Origin: Pycnopodia helianthoides
Taxonomy: Eukaryota; Echinodermata; Asteroidea; Forcipulatida; Asteriidae
Assembly: GCA_032158295.1 (NCBI GenBank)
Contig: CM063258.1
Coordinates: 3,058,001 to 3,122,000, forward strand
Reading direction: 5' to 3'
DNA: 64,000 nt
The notes beneath the pieces were generated by a model that saw only the letters and a list, made by a program, of their open reading frames with translations, was not told where the DNA came from and did not search any database. Positions within the stretch are counted from its first letter, which is position 1. Every line of letters begins with the position of its first letter. Positions 33,650-44,640 of the stretch are shown in pieces. The position numbers and the translations under genes are program-made.

Positions 33650-33861
33650 TCTGCTGCCGCTTCCCAGGTTGTATCGTGAACTTCGGTGCGATCCCTGGCT
33701 TTATACGGCAGTTACAGGCTGAATGGCTTCTGACTGGCACCCCCCGAACAAAGATTATATTGACAAAATAGGGAGACCGCCAACATTAGGCTAATAGCTG
33801 AAGTTGGTGGAGCACCTGCACGTTAATCTGGAGGTCGCAGGTTCAAATCCCGCTCTAGTCA
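33650..33861 (+). mobile_element. tRNA-Asn-like SINE, copy 3
   Basis: Plus-strand copy: body from GTTGTATCGTGAAC to GGGAGACCGCCAACATT, then the head with B box GGTTCAAATCCC at 33840-33851. The A box is worn. Confidence 0.7.
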
Positions 33862-34302
33862 ATTTGTCTATCGCCCAAATTAGTCAAACCACCAAAATTA
33901 ATTCTTTCTAGTCGACACACGGGGTACCATACACCTCCTTGCTACCCCAAGCTTCCTGCGGTGCGTCTTACAGAGTAACTGTAAACTCAACGATACCTCT
34001 GTGTACAGTATTATATTTTTTTATAAAGAAAAGCAGGGCCAAAATTTTTCTGTTGAAAGGTAAGAGTATATGTAAAGCAATTATGCAAATAATTTGTGCA
34101 TTTTATATAAAGAGGATTTTTTTTCTGAAGTTTATTTTAAAAAAAAGATGTATTGTTACGTTAGTCATAGCTTGGTTGTATATGTACAGCTCTTGAAAAA
34201 AATGGACGCTATTCAGTTTTTACTTATTTTATTTGATATGACTTATAGTTATTTAAATAGTTTGTAACTTAAACACATTTAACCACTTCTGAGGGCCTGC
34301 AG

Positions 34303-34424
34303 CCGATTTCACAAAACTTTACGCAACTGCGTAATTCTTGTGTTAGTGGTGCACAAGTTATGCGATGATTGTTGCGCGAGTGGGCTCGCGCAGTTGCGTA
34401 ATGTTTCGTGAAATCGGCGGCTGG
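34303..34424. mobile_element. Short hairpin element
   Basis: Arms GCCGATTTCACAAAACTTT and CATTTCGTGAAATCGGC-type inverse, with CGCAACTGCG and CGCAGTTGCG inside. No coding content. Confidence 0.7.
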
Positions 34425-35751
34425 TTCAGGACAACTCTGTTTTTTTTTCAAAGCTGTTCTTGGCTTCAAAATGACAGACAGTGAATACAAGCGGCAGCCA
34501 GCTCATGAATTCTCATGAATTCTCATGACTTAATATGAGTTTTCCATGAGTTCATGTCAGATGCGATGTAAAGCCAGCTTCACAATCTTGTGTTACTGGC
34601 TCTGGCAAAACCCTAAACATTGACCAACGACTATGAACAACATTCTCAGAAACTTTTCAGAATTGTTCCTTTTTCCATCAGTATCTAGAGAAGATGCTCT
34701 ACATCTGATGATGTGATGATCTCAAATAGATCCCTCGCATACATGTATGACTAAACAAGCTCCAACAGCGCCCTCAAAGGTCAAAGGTCATTGGTCGAGA
34801 GTTGTGCGTTCCTGTATGTGCTTGCACGTTTCCATTGTTTGACCTCAGTGATGGCGGCCTATACAAGGGGTTTATCGGTCCCAGGGGTCATTTTTTAAAA
34901 AACTTTCCATCGTTTTTATGCATTACGGTAAATGCCGAGAAGTTTGGGGGTTTGCCAGATCGGATTTTCACTGCATCTTGCAGGTTCCTGTGTGCTATTT
35001 ATTGACACTTTTTTGCACAAAACTATGATATTTTTTAACATAATAATATACACTGAATAACCCCACTCTGTACAAAGCAATATCACTCCATATATAATTT
35101 TGTGCAATCACTGATATTTATATTCGTCTTAATCTCACCGGTTTGATTTTATTTTTGTGTTCAAATGTTTTGAAATAATATTGCATGTGTACGAAGAGAG
35201 TTGTCAATGTTTTTTTTATTTTGATGTTCCACCTGCAGGGGCTATCCGTGGATTGTCATGGATGAATGGCCCGAAATTTGTTTTTTTTTTAAATCACCGT
35301 TGTAATGGATGATGATAGAAATATAACTTGGAGAACGCCAAGCTTGATCGTCCTCCTGTGTCTTGCTGTTTGCTTGATGCTTTGTTCCTTGTTAGGGCAA
35401 GGCGGTTTTTACTCATGAGGGAAATTTCAATTTGCGCTGGAACATTTCAAAAGGCACCAAGGCGAATGACCAGGGACATGAAGGCGATTGGGACTGGTGC
35501 GCATGATATCATGCGCGCGTATTGATGGTCAACGCCTGACACGTCTGTATGGCAGAATGGATTCCTACAGTTTTTGAATGCGAATGGCATTTTACTGGGA
35601 TGTGTGTATGTGGCGCATTCCAGGCCTGGAATTTTATCTTTCAGAGGGCAAGGCCATTCTGTTTTGCAAAAGGGCACTTTTATTGGAAACTTTTGAAGGG
35701 GCACAAGGCAAGGACCAGGGCAACAGAGGCCCTCTGTGTAATTCCAGGGGG

Positions 35752-35893
35752 CCGATTTCACAAAGAGCTAAGAATGATCTTAACTGTGTGTCCATCTTTA
35801 CTTGCTAAGTAAAGTGTGATGTCACAATACAAATCACTATGGTAATACTGACAACTCGTCCTAAGATGAATCCTAGCCCTTTATGAAATCGAC
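35752..35893. mobile_element. Short inverted-repeat element
   Basis: GCCGATTTCACAAAGAGCTA and the worn inverse CCTTTATGAAATCGAC enclose ATCTTAACTGTG. Related copies lie at 26015-26080 and 50522-50630. Confidence 0.6.
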
Positions 35894-35949
35894 CGAGGCC
35901 TGACAATTTGTCAGTCACACATCAAATGATAAAAAGGCCGTGCTTTCAT

Positions 35950-36122
35950 AGAATGGTCTCACAACGGACACCTTGAAGTGTCCGCCATCTTTGATGAATT
36001 GTGCACGTGTGAAGAGCTATCATCGGCTGACAGTTGTGTGCAGCAAGTACACGTGTGCACTTTTCCATTGTTTTTCATCAAAGATGGTGGTCAATAACCT
36101 CACTTTGTTCAATCCATCTATT
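35950..36122. mobile_element. Palindromic element, family H, worn copy
   Basis: GTCCGCCATCTTTGATG and CATCAAAGATGGTGGTC arms; the outer parts have diverged from the copies at 5361 and 48406. Confidence 0.7.
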
Positions 36123-36262
36123 GAGTCATGTGGATAATTACTCTCTTCGGAAGTCTCCTGGCTTTTTATTTCCATTGGAAAGATACAGGTATGTGGATGA
36201 CCTTATTCTAGAACTTTTCAAGTTCTAGTTTGAGTACTCAGGAGAAATAAGCCAAGTCATCA

Positions 36263-36772
36263 GGGCCCAATCTAAATTGTGCTTACCAGACTAAGGTTGC
36301 CAGCCAAACCACCATGTCACATGCACCATTTGTGACTGGTATCCTGCTCATTTCTGCTTATAAGCAGAAACTTGGTAAGCTATATTTTCTGCTTAAAGGC
36401 CCTGTACACTATTGGTAAGATCGAAAAACACAAGTGTTCACAGATTCACACATAACTTACATGATTTAAAGTAAGTAATGGTAGAAAGGGTTCCTTAAAA
36501 TATTTCTGCCTAAAATGCTATCGTTTCTGAGAAATGAACAAAACAATAGTTTTTATCGCCCGCGATAATAAACTCGATGTTTGAAAAACAGAAAACACAT
36601 AAGGTCTCTTTTCACTATTTTCTCGTGACCTCGATGACCAATTGAGCTCAAATTTTCACAGGTTTGTTATTTCATGTATATGGTTAATCACACAAAACAT
36701 AAACTTTGTTTGCGACAGTTTTGTCAGCTCAACCAATCCTGTATAATACCTTTAAGCAGCTGTATGAAATTG
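36263..36772. mobile_element. Family F hairpin split by a family B MITE
   Basis: The F element runs GGGCCCAATC to TTTTCTGC, then TTAA, and resumes with GCAGCTGTATGAAATTGG at 36756. The insert between the two TTAA copies is a family B element. Confidence 0.85.
36393..36755 (+). mobile_element. TTAA-flanked MITE, family B, nested
   Basis: Starts AGGCCCTGTACACTATTGG after TTAA 36393 and ends AATACCT before TTAA 36752. Nearly the same as the copy at 26283-26645. Confidence 0.85.
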
Positions 36773-37499
36773 GTGAAATGTGACATACTGTAATGAAGGG
36801 TCTAAACTCTCTGTAAAATATTGGATGGTTGAGGCCTTGTTACGCGAGGAAACTTAAACAGGCAACCAACTGCAATCCTTCCTGCAAGAGCACTTTAGGA
36901 TCACACAGGACGTTTGTCTCAAGAAGAGTGTCTTACTTTTCCTTCATGGAGATTGCCTGGAACCGGTTGACTGTAAGTTGTCTTGCATTACGAGGCCCTT
37001 TCGCAACAATAAAATGGAAAGCTTTTGTAAACTTTTCCTGATGATGCTGTTTAAATGGGCACTGTCATCATGATTATAGTCTGCTTGTGGCTGGGCATGG
37101 AAACATGACCTCTCACCCAGTTACTACACATGCATGCATTGACCATCACACCACTAATAAAAGCTTTAAAGGGTGCCGTCGTTATTATCGCACGCACGTG
37201 TGCAGTAACTGGGTCAGAATTCAGACTTCAATGTCTGGCCACTGACTCACTGTGATCATGTGACGACCCAGTGCCCCTTTTAACGAGATACCCCCAAAAA
37301 TGTGCTTCCAAACCCAATAAAATTAATTCAAAGCTTATGTACCTCTTTTTAAAAGAAAATTTGTAGTTTTGCTAAAATAACGCTTTTGCAAAAATTTAGA
37401 AAAAGTTATTCAGGAAAAGAACACTTGACTGTAAGTGTTTGTTCCTGGGACAGAAAATCATATCTAAGCAGGCACGATCAAGGCTCAAATTTTACACTG

Positions 37500-37590
37500 G
37501 ACCACAGGCCCAAGGCCAGTAGTTTTAGTGTCGGGCCAGTAGTTTTAGTGTCGGGCCAGTAGTTTTAGTGTCAGGCCAGTAGACTCATGA
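37500..37590 (+). repeat. 26-bp tandem repeat
   Basis: GGGCCAGTAGTTTTAGTGTC repeated about three times. Single related units occur near 21890 and 25690 (GGCCAGTGATTTTAGCATC). Confidence 0.7.
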
Positions 37591-37869
37591 CCGGCCAAGT
37601 CCAGCAGTCTTGTGTTTTTCAATTGAATAATAATACCTGGCAATGTGTAATATCTGGAATAAAAACAAATTATGGTCAAGTGTTGACTTTGAGTCAATAA
37701 AATACCTCTCAATTCTGTTGAGTAATGAGGTTATGCAAAACCCATAGAGACAAATGAGATCAAATCTTCTCTTTTACCGTATGTCTCAGAGATTGTTCAA
37801 ATAAAAACAGTTATAAATGCACCATGTTAAACTGTATTTAGGAAATATTTGCTCATTTTTTTATTCGTC

Positions 37870-38150
37870 TTTCAGATTATTGCTGCGTCCTTCGGATGGG
37901 ACGTAAAGCCGTAGGTCCCGTGCGTTGTGTAATGCATGTAAAAGAACCCAGTGCACTCATCAAATAGAGAAGGGGTTCGCCCCGGTGTTCCTGGTTTGAT
38001 TGGCAGCATATTGCGCCACAGCACCTTGTAAACCATTACATGGTGCTATCTAAACGTAGCTCCACAATACCTTGCTGGAAAATACTGAATGTTGAAGCAC
38101 CTTCAGTGTCACTGAGTGACAAATATGAAGCCACTATTATTATTATTAAC
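37870..38150 (+). mobile_element. SINE body fragment
   Basis: GTCCTTCGGATGGGACGTAAAGCC to TTGGCAGCATATTGCGCC: the body of the tRNA-Leu-headed SINE without its head, written here as two shared words. Ends in an ATT microsatellite. Confidence 0.65.
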
Positions 38151-38404
38151 ATAATAGACAACAGGACAAAATATTCTGTAACAAGAAAACTTTTTTGTTG
38201 CAAATTAGCTGCATTTTTATTTACAAAAAAAGTAATTATCAAGACATAGAAAAGTTACTGAATTTGAAAAGTTAATTGAACGGTTCTACATATTTCAGAT
38301 TTTATAAAAGTTTAAGGCCACAATTATCAACCAATTTTTTTTGTATTTTTGTTGTTTAGAAGCTGTACTGGATCTATATGTTTTATTTTCGAGAGTCAGG
38401 ACGA

Positions 38405-38535
38405 GTTCGAATTGGCAGCTACAGCGACGGCTACGGCTAGACTTCTGCGTCATCATACGTTGAAGTATAGTACATCCTTAGCAACACCCTTAGCAACAGT
38501 TGTAGCCAAAGCTGTAGCCGCCAATTCGGATACGA
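38405..38535. repeat. Inverted-repeat element, family N copy 2
   Basis: TCGAATTGGCAGCTACAGC and GCTGTAGCCGCCAATTCGG are near inverse ends. Shares CGTCATCATACG and TTAGCAACACCCTTA with 5055-5185. Confidence 0.7.
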
Positions 38536-38927
38536 CCTTAATCACTCAGTGTGAGATTCAGAGGTAGGATCATAGATTGGTAAATACTCCAAAAATTAAT
38601 GTCCATCAAAACTTACTTGGTGAGAAGAACTGCAGCAATTGACTTATAAACTATTTTGAAAAAGGAGTATTTTGAAGTACGGTTTGGATGCTTTTTCACC
38701 CCAACACATTTGAATCTGAGAAACGATTCATGCATGTATCGTTTCTCAGATTTCTGTGGGTTGGTGTTTGTTCATTACCACAAATTGAAAAGCTACTGAT
38801 TAAAAACAAGGCTACATCGTCTGTCCCTTTGGCAAGTCCATATCTTTAATAACTTTTCACGGCAGAGAAAGATCTTTAAAAAACATATTTGACATCAGGG
38901 AAGATCCCAACAAACCACAGACCTGTA

Positions 38928-39075
38928 CCCAATTTCACAGAGCTGCTAGCACAAAAAGTAGCTAAGCATAAAGATATGCTTACTAGAATAAGGTTACCAG
39001 CCAAAATACTTGTTTTAACTGGTACCATGTTAGTTTTTGACCAGACGAGGGCGCTCTCAAGGCCTGTTATTGTTT
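38928..39075. mobile_element. Hairpin MITE, family F, worn copy
   Basis: ACCCAATTTCACAGAGCTGC, AAGGTTACCAGCCAAAATAC: family F blocks, right end missing. Confidence 0.6.
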
Positions 39076-39150
39076 TTTAAGATTACACACCTATATGTTC
39101 CGACACCTCTATGTCCCAACATCCGGATGTTCCAACACCTCTAGTGTGTT

Positions 39151-39186
39151 ACCCTAACCCTAACCCTAACCCTAACCCTTACCCTA
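39151..39186. repeat. Interstitial telomeric repeat (CCCTAA)n
   Basis: About five CCCTAA units, flanked on both sides by GGGGTGTC-type 16-bp motifs (CCAACACCTCTAGTG to the left, AGGGGTGTCAGAATAT to the right). Confidence 0.9.
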
Positions 39187-40054
39187 GCTTGTAAATCACT
39201 AGGAGTTTTTCGGAACTTAGGGGTGTCAGAATATAGAGCAGTCACCGTTTTCTAATATCAATGGCCAAATAAATAGTAAGAATTTAATAACAATTAAAAA
39301 AGAAGTTTGATTTATTCGGCAGACACACGCTCTCACGCAGTCAAAAACACTGCGAATGGAAGCTCTGTATTAATTATACTGTCCATGTACATGTAATTTG
39401 TTTAAAACAAACACACTACAAACTGCACTGCATACGTAAATAATTGTGTCCAATATTTATGGTGATTAAACCAACTAATGTCAATAAACGTTTGTTTAAT
39501 TTTGTGTATTTGTCCGTATTTGAACATTTTCTTTGTACAGGAAGATGTTGACAAGTAAACCTAACAATTATATTTTGTTCAAAATTCCTCACACAGCACT
39601 GTACAGCGCCCTCTTTAGTTGAAATGTGTCCATGCAAAAAGCACCCCCCCCCCAAAAAAAAGACAAGTGAATGTGAGGGTCTTCTTGGAGCTGAGACTCT
39701 TCAAACAGAGGCTTGAAGGGAAACTAGTCTGTCCCTGTGTTTGTTTCCAAATTGGTATTGATTACTGCTACTGTACACGGGGTGCAAGACAAAGGTCTCT
39801 ATAGTAGTTATCGCCTTATTTACAACTAATAATAATAATAATAAATTATGGGTTCTTATACAGTGCTTTATCACACCACCGGCAAATCAAATCACTCATT
39901 ATTTGTTTTTTCAACTCATTAATTCATAATAAACCCTTTTTTTTTAAACCAAGTCAAAACTTGTCAAAATTTTTCTGTGATGCCTCATGCCAAACTAAGC
40001 ACTTCCTACAGAAATTAAATTCTGTACAAGTTGCCTATCACATTGAACTTTACA

Positions 40055-40248
40055 GGGCCCAATATCATAAAGACTTTAAGCACAAAAAATGCTAAGCACA
40101 GAAAAAGTATTGCTTACCAGAGACTGGCTACCAGCCAACATTCCATAAAGTTTACATTATTGCGACTGGTACCCCACTCACTTTTTGCTTAGCAAAGAAA
40201 TGTGTTAAGCACGATTTTCTGCAAAACAGCTTTATAATATTGGGTCCT
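40055..40248. mobile_element. Hairpin MITE, family F
   Basis: GGGCCCAATATCATAAAG to TTATAATATTGGGTCC; interior TGCTAAGCACAG and GCTTAGCAAAG. Confidence 0.75.
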
Positions 40249-40573
40249 GATGATAATAAGAGCTTTGAAGTTGGGCCTAGAAAATAAGTATTTGTTTTTT
40301 TAACAAATGGAATGTTTGAGATATCATATAGATAGGTTGTAGTATGACGTAAATCGGCCATCTTTACGGGCAGTTTAGAACAAACAGTCGTGCGTTTCGT
40401 GTGAGACCGGCGTGCAACACGCGCGCATTTCACGAAACTCATTGCAGGATTGGGCAGTGAAAAACGCGGCTGCGTTAATAAGTTGAGCGTTTGACACACC
40501 TGCAAGCCAAAATGCACTTTGCCCGTAAAGATGGCGTCTACTGGGAACTATCTATTGATATTATACCCGGAGA

Positions 40574-40690
40574 AAATAGAATTAGCTGTTGCAAACTGCT
40601 TACCAACCAAAAGGACCTGTTAGTATAGATGCAAAAAATTAGTTAGTGGCCTGACGTTTCGACCCTAGCAGAGTCTTTCTCCGATATCAT
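40574..40690 (+). repeat. Dispersed repeat shared with 5878-5990
   Basis: AATTAGCTGTTGCAAACTGC and GTGGCCTGACGTTTCGACCC in the same order as the earlier copy. Confidence 0.7.
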
Positions 40691-41003
40691 ACCCTTAATG
40701 TTTCAGCTGTCTTCATGTTTTCATTTCACTCTTTTTGAGAACTGCCCGATTTTGGTGTAGGACATCACATCTAAAAGTACAAATAATATTACAGTTTAAA
40801 ACAACTAAGTTGGTGTTTGAAAATTAAGAAATATATACAAAGGCATCATCTCTTTTTAGTCTGGATGCTAGACTTGTTTAGTGTCGGCCTAAATTTGAGT
40901 TACTCTCACAACAACATTTAGGCCTGTCCTAAAGCTGGGCCAACAGCTGGGCTTATCCGACTAGAACTCTAATTGGGTCTGTCCAAACCATGGTCCGAAC
41001 TGT

Positions 41004-41303
41004 AGACCTTTCTTTTGTTGATCAACAAACTGCGCTGGTTGGCATGGAGGGCCAAATGTTAGCGAAACATTCAATCACGGGTACAGATATTGTGGCCAAA
41101 TTCAACGTTTCTGCAAACTTTCAATACATCTTATGATTGATAGCTTTGTTTCGAACAAATTCAACACTATTTTTGAACATTTGTGCAACATTGTTAGAAA
41201 CTGGGGCTATCCGTTTTTGCATTGCATTTATGGCTTCCCATAGTTTTCCAACCTTGGTTGGCAAAAACTTGGGCTGTGACAATGCAAAAGAAAGATCTAT
41301 AGT
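41004..41303 (+). mobile_element. Inverted-repeat element, family J copy 2
   Basis: GTAGACCTTTCTTTTG and CAAAAGAAAGATCTATA are inverse ends; CGCTGGTTGGCATGGAGGG inside as in copy 1. Confidence 0.7.
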
Positions 41304-41517
41304 TTAAAAATGTCCTGAATCTAGTCTGGTCTCCCAATCTACATATGACTGAGCATTCATAATGTGGGCGTTGAAGTGTACCCTGTTAGGGCAGTACAGT
41401 AACCACTAAACCAACTGGACAGTAAATACAATGTTTACAACAATCAGTACTTAACACAAAACTAACAAAAGTGGTTACAAAAATCCAATACCATTAGTTA
41501 TATTGGTTCCTTTTAGG

Positions 41518-42091
41518 TTGCAAAGACTACAAAACACAGCTGCCCGGATTGTTACATTGTCTAAACGTAGAAGTCACATCACACCAGTATTACAGTCTCT
41601 CCATTGGCTCCCTATGCCTTCCAGAATTGTTTATAAGTTACTTTTGCTTGCTTTTCATTGCCTGCAAGGTTCTGCTCCTGAATACAATACCAATCTGTTC
41701 AGTCATTATCATCCCTCAAGGTATCTTCGGTCATCCAATTCATTTTCACTTGTTGTTCCTAAAACTCACAACTCATGGGGGGATCGTTCATTCGCACATG
41801 CTGGATCTTCTCTCTGGAACGAACTTCCTCAAGATCTCCGTAATATTTCTGATGTTCAAATTTTCAAAGTTACTCTCAAAACTCACCTTTTCAAGATGTA
41901 TTTCTTTAACTCATAGTTTTGTTGGTATCCATTCTTAATTATGATATGTTTTTCCCTAATTGTTGTTTTGCTTTCTTTTCTCTGGATATGATTGTATTGT
42001 TTTTGTTTACATTGTCTACTTCTCTGCGCCTTGAACATCTTTTTGATTGATTTGGCGCATTACAAATACCTAATATTATTATTATTATTTT
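41518..42091 (+). mobile_element. 5'-truncated CR1/L2-type LINE, reverse transcriptase C-terminus
   Basis: An open frame of about 130 codons (41518-41916) starts in the middle of the polymerase: LQRLQNTAARIV, then SLHWLP, YHPSRYLRSS, SLWNELPQDLR and KTHLF near the end, the standard C-terminal run of CR1/L2/Rex reverse transcriptases. The 3' UTR ends GGCGCATTACAAATACC then an ATT microsatellite to 42091. The endonuclease, catalytic core and 5' end are missing, so it cannot move by itself. The absence of stops in the remaining frame points to a recent insertion or chance. Confidence 0.85.
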
Positions 42092-42357
42092 AACTACACA
42101 TTTATAAGTGAAGGGGAAATAGTTAGTGGTAACAACTTAACTTTTATCTAAAAGTAATTTTTGAAAGAAAACATGTATGATGGCCCCCTGCAATGGGGCA
42201 GCAATATTGGATTTTGCTGTTTTGTTTATGTGGTGTTTCTTTCTTTCCATCCACCCCCGCCCGCCCCCAACTTTCACCTTTGTGGACCCTGGTTCGAATC
42301 CCGCCCAAGACCCGAGCCATACATGCGGATCTTGGGTTCCACTTCCAGTCCATGCCT

Positions 42358-42531
42358 GGGCCCAATTTTATAGAGCTGCTTAGAGGCAGCAAATATTGCT
42401 TCATTATTTTCTGCCGAGCAGAAATAAACAGGATAGAAACCAGTCACACATTGTACAAGTGACATGGTAGTTTGGCTGGTAACCTTATTATGGTAAGCCT
42501 AATTTTGTTGTGCTCAGCTACTTTCTGTGCT
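42358..42531. mobile_element. Family F hairpin, cut at its TTAA by a family B MITE
   Basis: GGGCCCAATTTTATAGAGCTG to GTGCTTAA; the sequence after the insert (GCAAATAAAAATTGG at 42873) is a remnant of the right end. Confidence 0.75.
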
Positions 42532-42872
42532 TAAAGGTATTGTACACTTTTGGTAACAGCTCAAAATCAGTGTCCACATTTTGTGTGATTAAACATATGT
42601 ATGAACAAACAAACCTGTGAAAGTTTGAGCTCAATTGGTCATCGAGGTCACGAGAAAATAGTGAAAAGAGATCTTATGTGTTTTCTGTTTTTTCAAATTA
42701 TCGCGCGCGATAATTACTATTGTTTTACTCGTTTCTCAGAAACGATAGCATTTTAGGCAGAAATATTTTGAGGCACCCTTTCTACCATTACTTACATTAA
42801 ATCGTGTAAGTTATGTGTGAATCTGTGAACATTGTGTTTTTCGATCTTACCAATAGTGTACAGGGCCTTTAA
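42531..42872 (-). mobile_element. TTAA-flanked MITE, family B, reverse, nested
   Basis: Between TTAA 42531 and 42869; ends AGGTATTGTACAC and GTGTACAGGGCCT. Carries the CGCGCGATAA core of the family. Confidence 0.85.
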
Positions 42873-43004
42873 GCAAATAAAAATTGGATCTTGGACACAT
42901 GGGTTTCCCCTATTTGAGGTTTCCCTCCCACATCTAAAACTGATCACTTCCTCATCATCTTCGGGGCCTACTGCACGGCACTTTTTGACCCCTTTAAAAT
43001 CATC

Positions 43005-43982
43005 CTAACACTTCGGTGATTCTTCTCGTCTTACAAATAACACATTATTGGTGATCCTACTCAAGAAGGCCTCCACCTTCTCCGAGGGCAAAGACGGACA
43101 TTTGTCGACCCATAATTTTCTCAGGTGGTCCATAACAAGGGGCTCCCAATCTTTTGGTGAATTGGGCCACGGGGAACGGTCATCTAGGGTGACTGTGAAC
43201 ATCATGGCAACATCCTTGAAGATGGCGTTATCCGTGTCGCAGTAGCCGTGAAACAGAAGAACAGAGCAGGGCGGGAGGTGGTCCAGATTGAAAATGGTGG
43301 CAACTTTTTTCCCGGGCTTTCCTTGGAAGGCCTTTCGCAGACCGCGGTCCATGTCCATCTTAGCTTGGTCTGCATTCTGCTTTTGGAAAACTTTCCCGTC
43401 GATCTCGTGCAGAGAATCGGCAGGGCTCTGTTTGCTGAGAACCTGGGAGAGGATCCTCCCCAGCTTCTCCACGAGGCACCTGGAGGTCTTGGAAGCATCA
43501 GAACGACTACCAAACAGAAGAATGATTGGGCATTCCGGGTTAGGCTCAGTGCTCAGGTAGTAATCAACTGTAGCTTTGATTGTCTCCCACAGGTCTTCCA
43601 CCTGTTCTGGAAAGTTCTTTTGGATGCTGCTTACGTTTTTCTCCACAGCAGCCATGTTTGAATTGCGCACTGATTGTTTTCCCTGAGACCCCTCCAGGCT
43701 TGTTTTGCCTTGTTCTATCATGACCACACCGAGGACTACAACCACTATTAAAACTGCCACAAACGTAAAACACGTGCCACAGTAACTCTGTTCAGAGATT
43801 GCTTTTTTCTCCTTGGATTGAGTTTCTGTTTCTGATGTGCAGTGTTTGCCTCCTGGATGTGGACTGGGAACATTTCGTTTCTTGGGTGTCAACCTCCTCG
43901 CATGTAACGCTGGAGGTGCGGCATCTGTCGCCGATGACTCCACCACCTTCTTATCTTTTGTTTGAGATCTTGTGATAGGCAT
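43005..43982 (-). CDS. TOR1AIP1: LAP1/LULL1-type torsin-activating membrane protein
   Basis: One minus-strand exon codes 325 aa from MPITRSQTK (43982) to TGA at 43005-43007. LAP1 and LULL1 sit in the inner nuclear membrane or ER and switch on torsin AAA+ ATPases by supplying an Arg finger. Seen here: a basic, Pro-rich N-terminus (1-68), one membrane span about 70-88 (FTFVAVLIVVVVLGVV), then a luminal domain with FPEQVEDLW (124-132), CSVLLFHGYCD (239-249), DNAIFKDVAM (251-260) and LSRITNNVL (307-315), in family order. Arg309 aligns with the Arg finger. The N-terminus is much shorter than in vertebrate LAP1. A TTTGATTGCAG acceptor just upstream (about 44026-44036) suggests an upstream exon; an ATG 16 codons earlier is possible, but the MPITRSQTK start is preferred because that extension abuts the acceptor. 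LAP1 and LULL1 cannot be separated. Confidence 0.85.
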   Translation of the reverse strand: MPITRSQTKDKKVVESSATDAAPPALHARRLTPKKRNVPSPHPGGKHCTSETETQSKEKKAISEQSYCGTCFTFVAVLIVVVVLGVVMIEQGKTSLEGSQGKQSVRNSNMAAVEKNVSSIQKNFPEQVEDLWETIKATVDYYLSTEPNPECPIILLFGSRSDASKTSRCLVEKLGRILSQVLSKQSPADSLHEIDGKVFQKQNADQAKMDMDRGLRKAFQGKPGKKVATIFNLDHLPPCSVLLFHGYCDTDNAIFKDVAMMFTVTLDDRSPWPNSPKDWEPLVMDHLRKLWVDKCPSLPSEKVEAFLSRITNNVLFVRREESPKC

Positions 43983-44467
43983 TGAGATGGCTGTTTGACA
44001 AGTGATGACCTTACAAGTTTGAAGCTGCAATCAAAACATCAAGAATTTTGTTCATCAATTTGTGACTTGCACATTGCCTGGGCCTATCCTTTCCATGCGC
44101 TTCAACTTAAAGTGTTGGACCCTTTACCTTTTCTTGTTTAATCCCCAACCCCCAATTCTTAGAGGGGGCATACATAGTAGTTACAGGTACATTTACCTCC
44201 TACCCAACTGAAATCAGGGCACATTACTCCAGACCAAAGTGCTGACAACAAACAGGTTAAACGTAAACACAATACACCTTGCTCTATGATACATGTAGAA
44301 GCGACAATAGTTCAATGATAGTCATAGATTACAGGGCCACTTAGTTTGTACTCCTAGAACTACATGTATGACGTTTGTTCCGCTATAATAGCGGAATGAA
44401 CCTCATAGTTCGAGTTCTAGGGAGCGCTTAGTTTGTAGGACTATATCCTTTTGTTAATCATTCTGGC

Positions 44468-44640
44468 GTGTCGTGGCCGAGCGGATAAGAGCACCGGACT
44501 CAAGCAGAGTGTGGGTTCGAGTCCCGGTCATGACACTTGTGTCCTTAACCAAGACACTTAACCATGCTTCGTCCTTCGGATGGGACGTAAAGCCGTTGGT
44601 CCCGTGTGTTGTGTAATGCACCTAAAAGAAACTCGTGAAG
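44468..44640 (+). mobile_element. tRNA-Leu-headed SINE, head without insert
   Basis: Perfect A box TGGCCGAGCGG and B box GGTTCGAGTCC, CAA at the anticodon position (GGACTCAAG), then the body CCTTCGGATGGGACGTAAAG. The 3' tail is lost near 44640. Confidence 0.8.

Larger units (their letters stand above)
29970..43004. other. Intergenic region, repeat-rich
   Basis: Thirteen kilobases without a supported host exon. The 3' UTR of the MEGF9-like gene should begin it, but no clear AATAAA site could be tied to it. The repeats seen are listed separately. Short frames here show no family signature. Confidence 0.5.

Noticed and set aside
35549..35812. Overlapping frames of 76-87 codons
   Set aside because: No family signature, two frames compete, and part lies in an inverted-repeat element.
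43248..43661. Plus-strand frames of 90-137 codons
   Set aside because: Antisense shadows of the LAP1-like coding exon.
44468..44536. Possible tRNA-Leu gene
   Set aside because: Perfect A and B boxes, but no proper variable arm and it is followed by the SINE body found at two other places.
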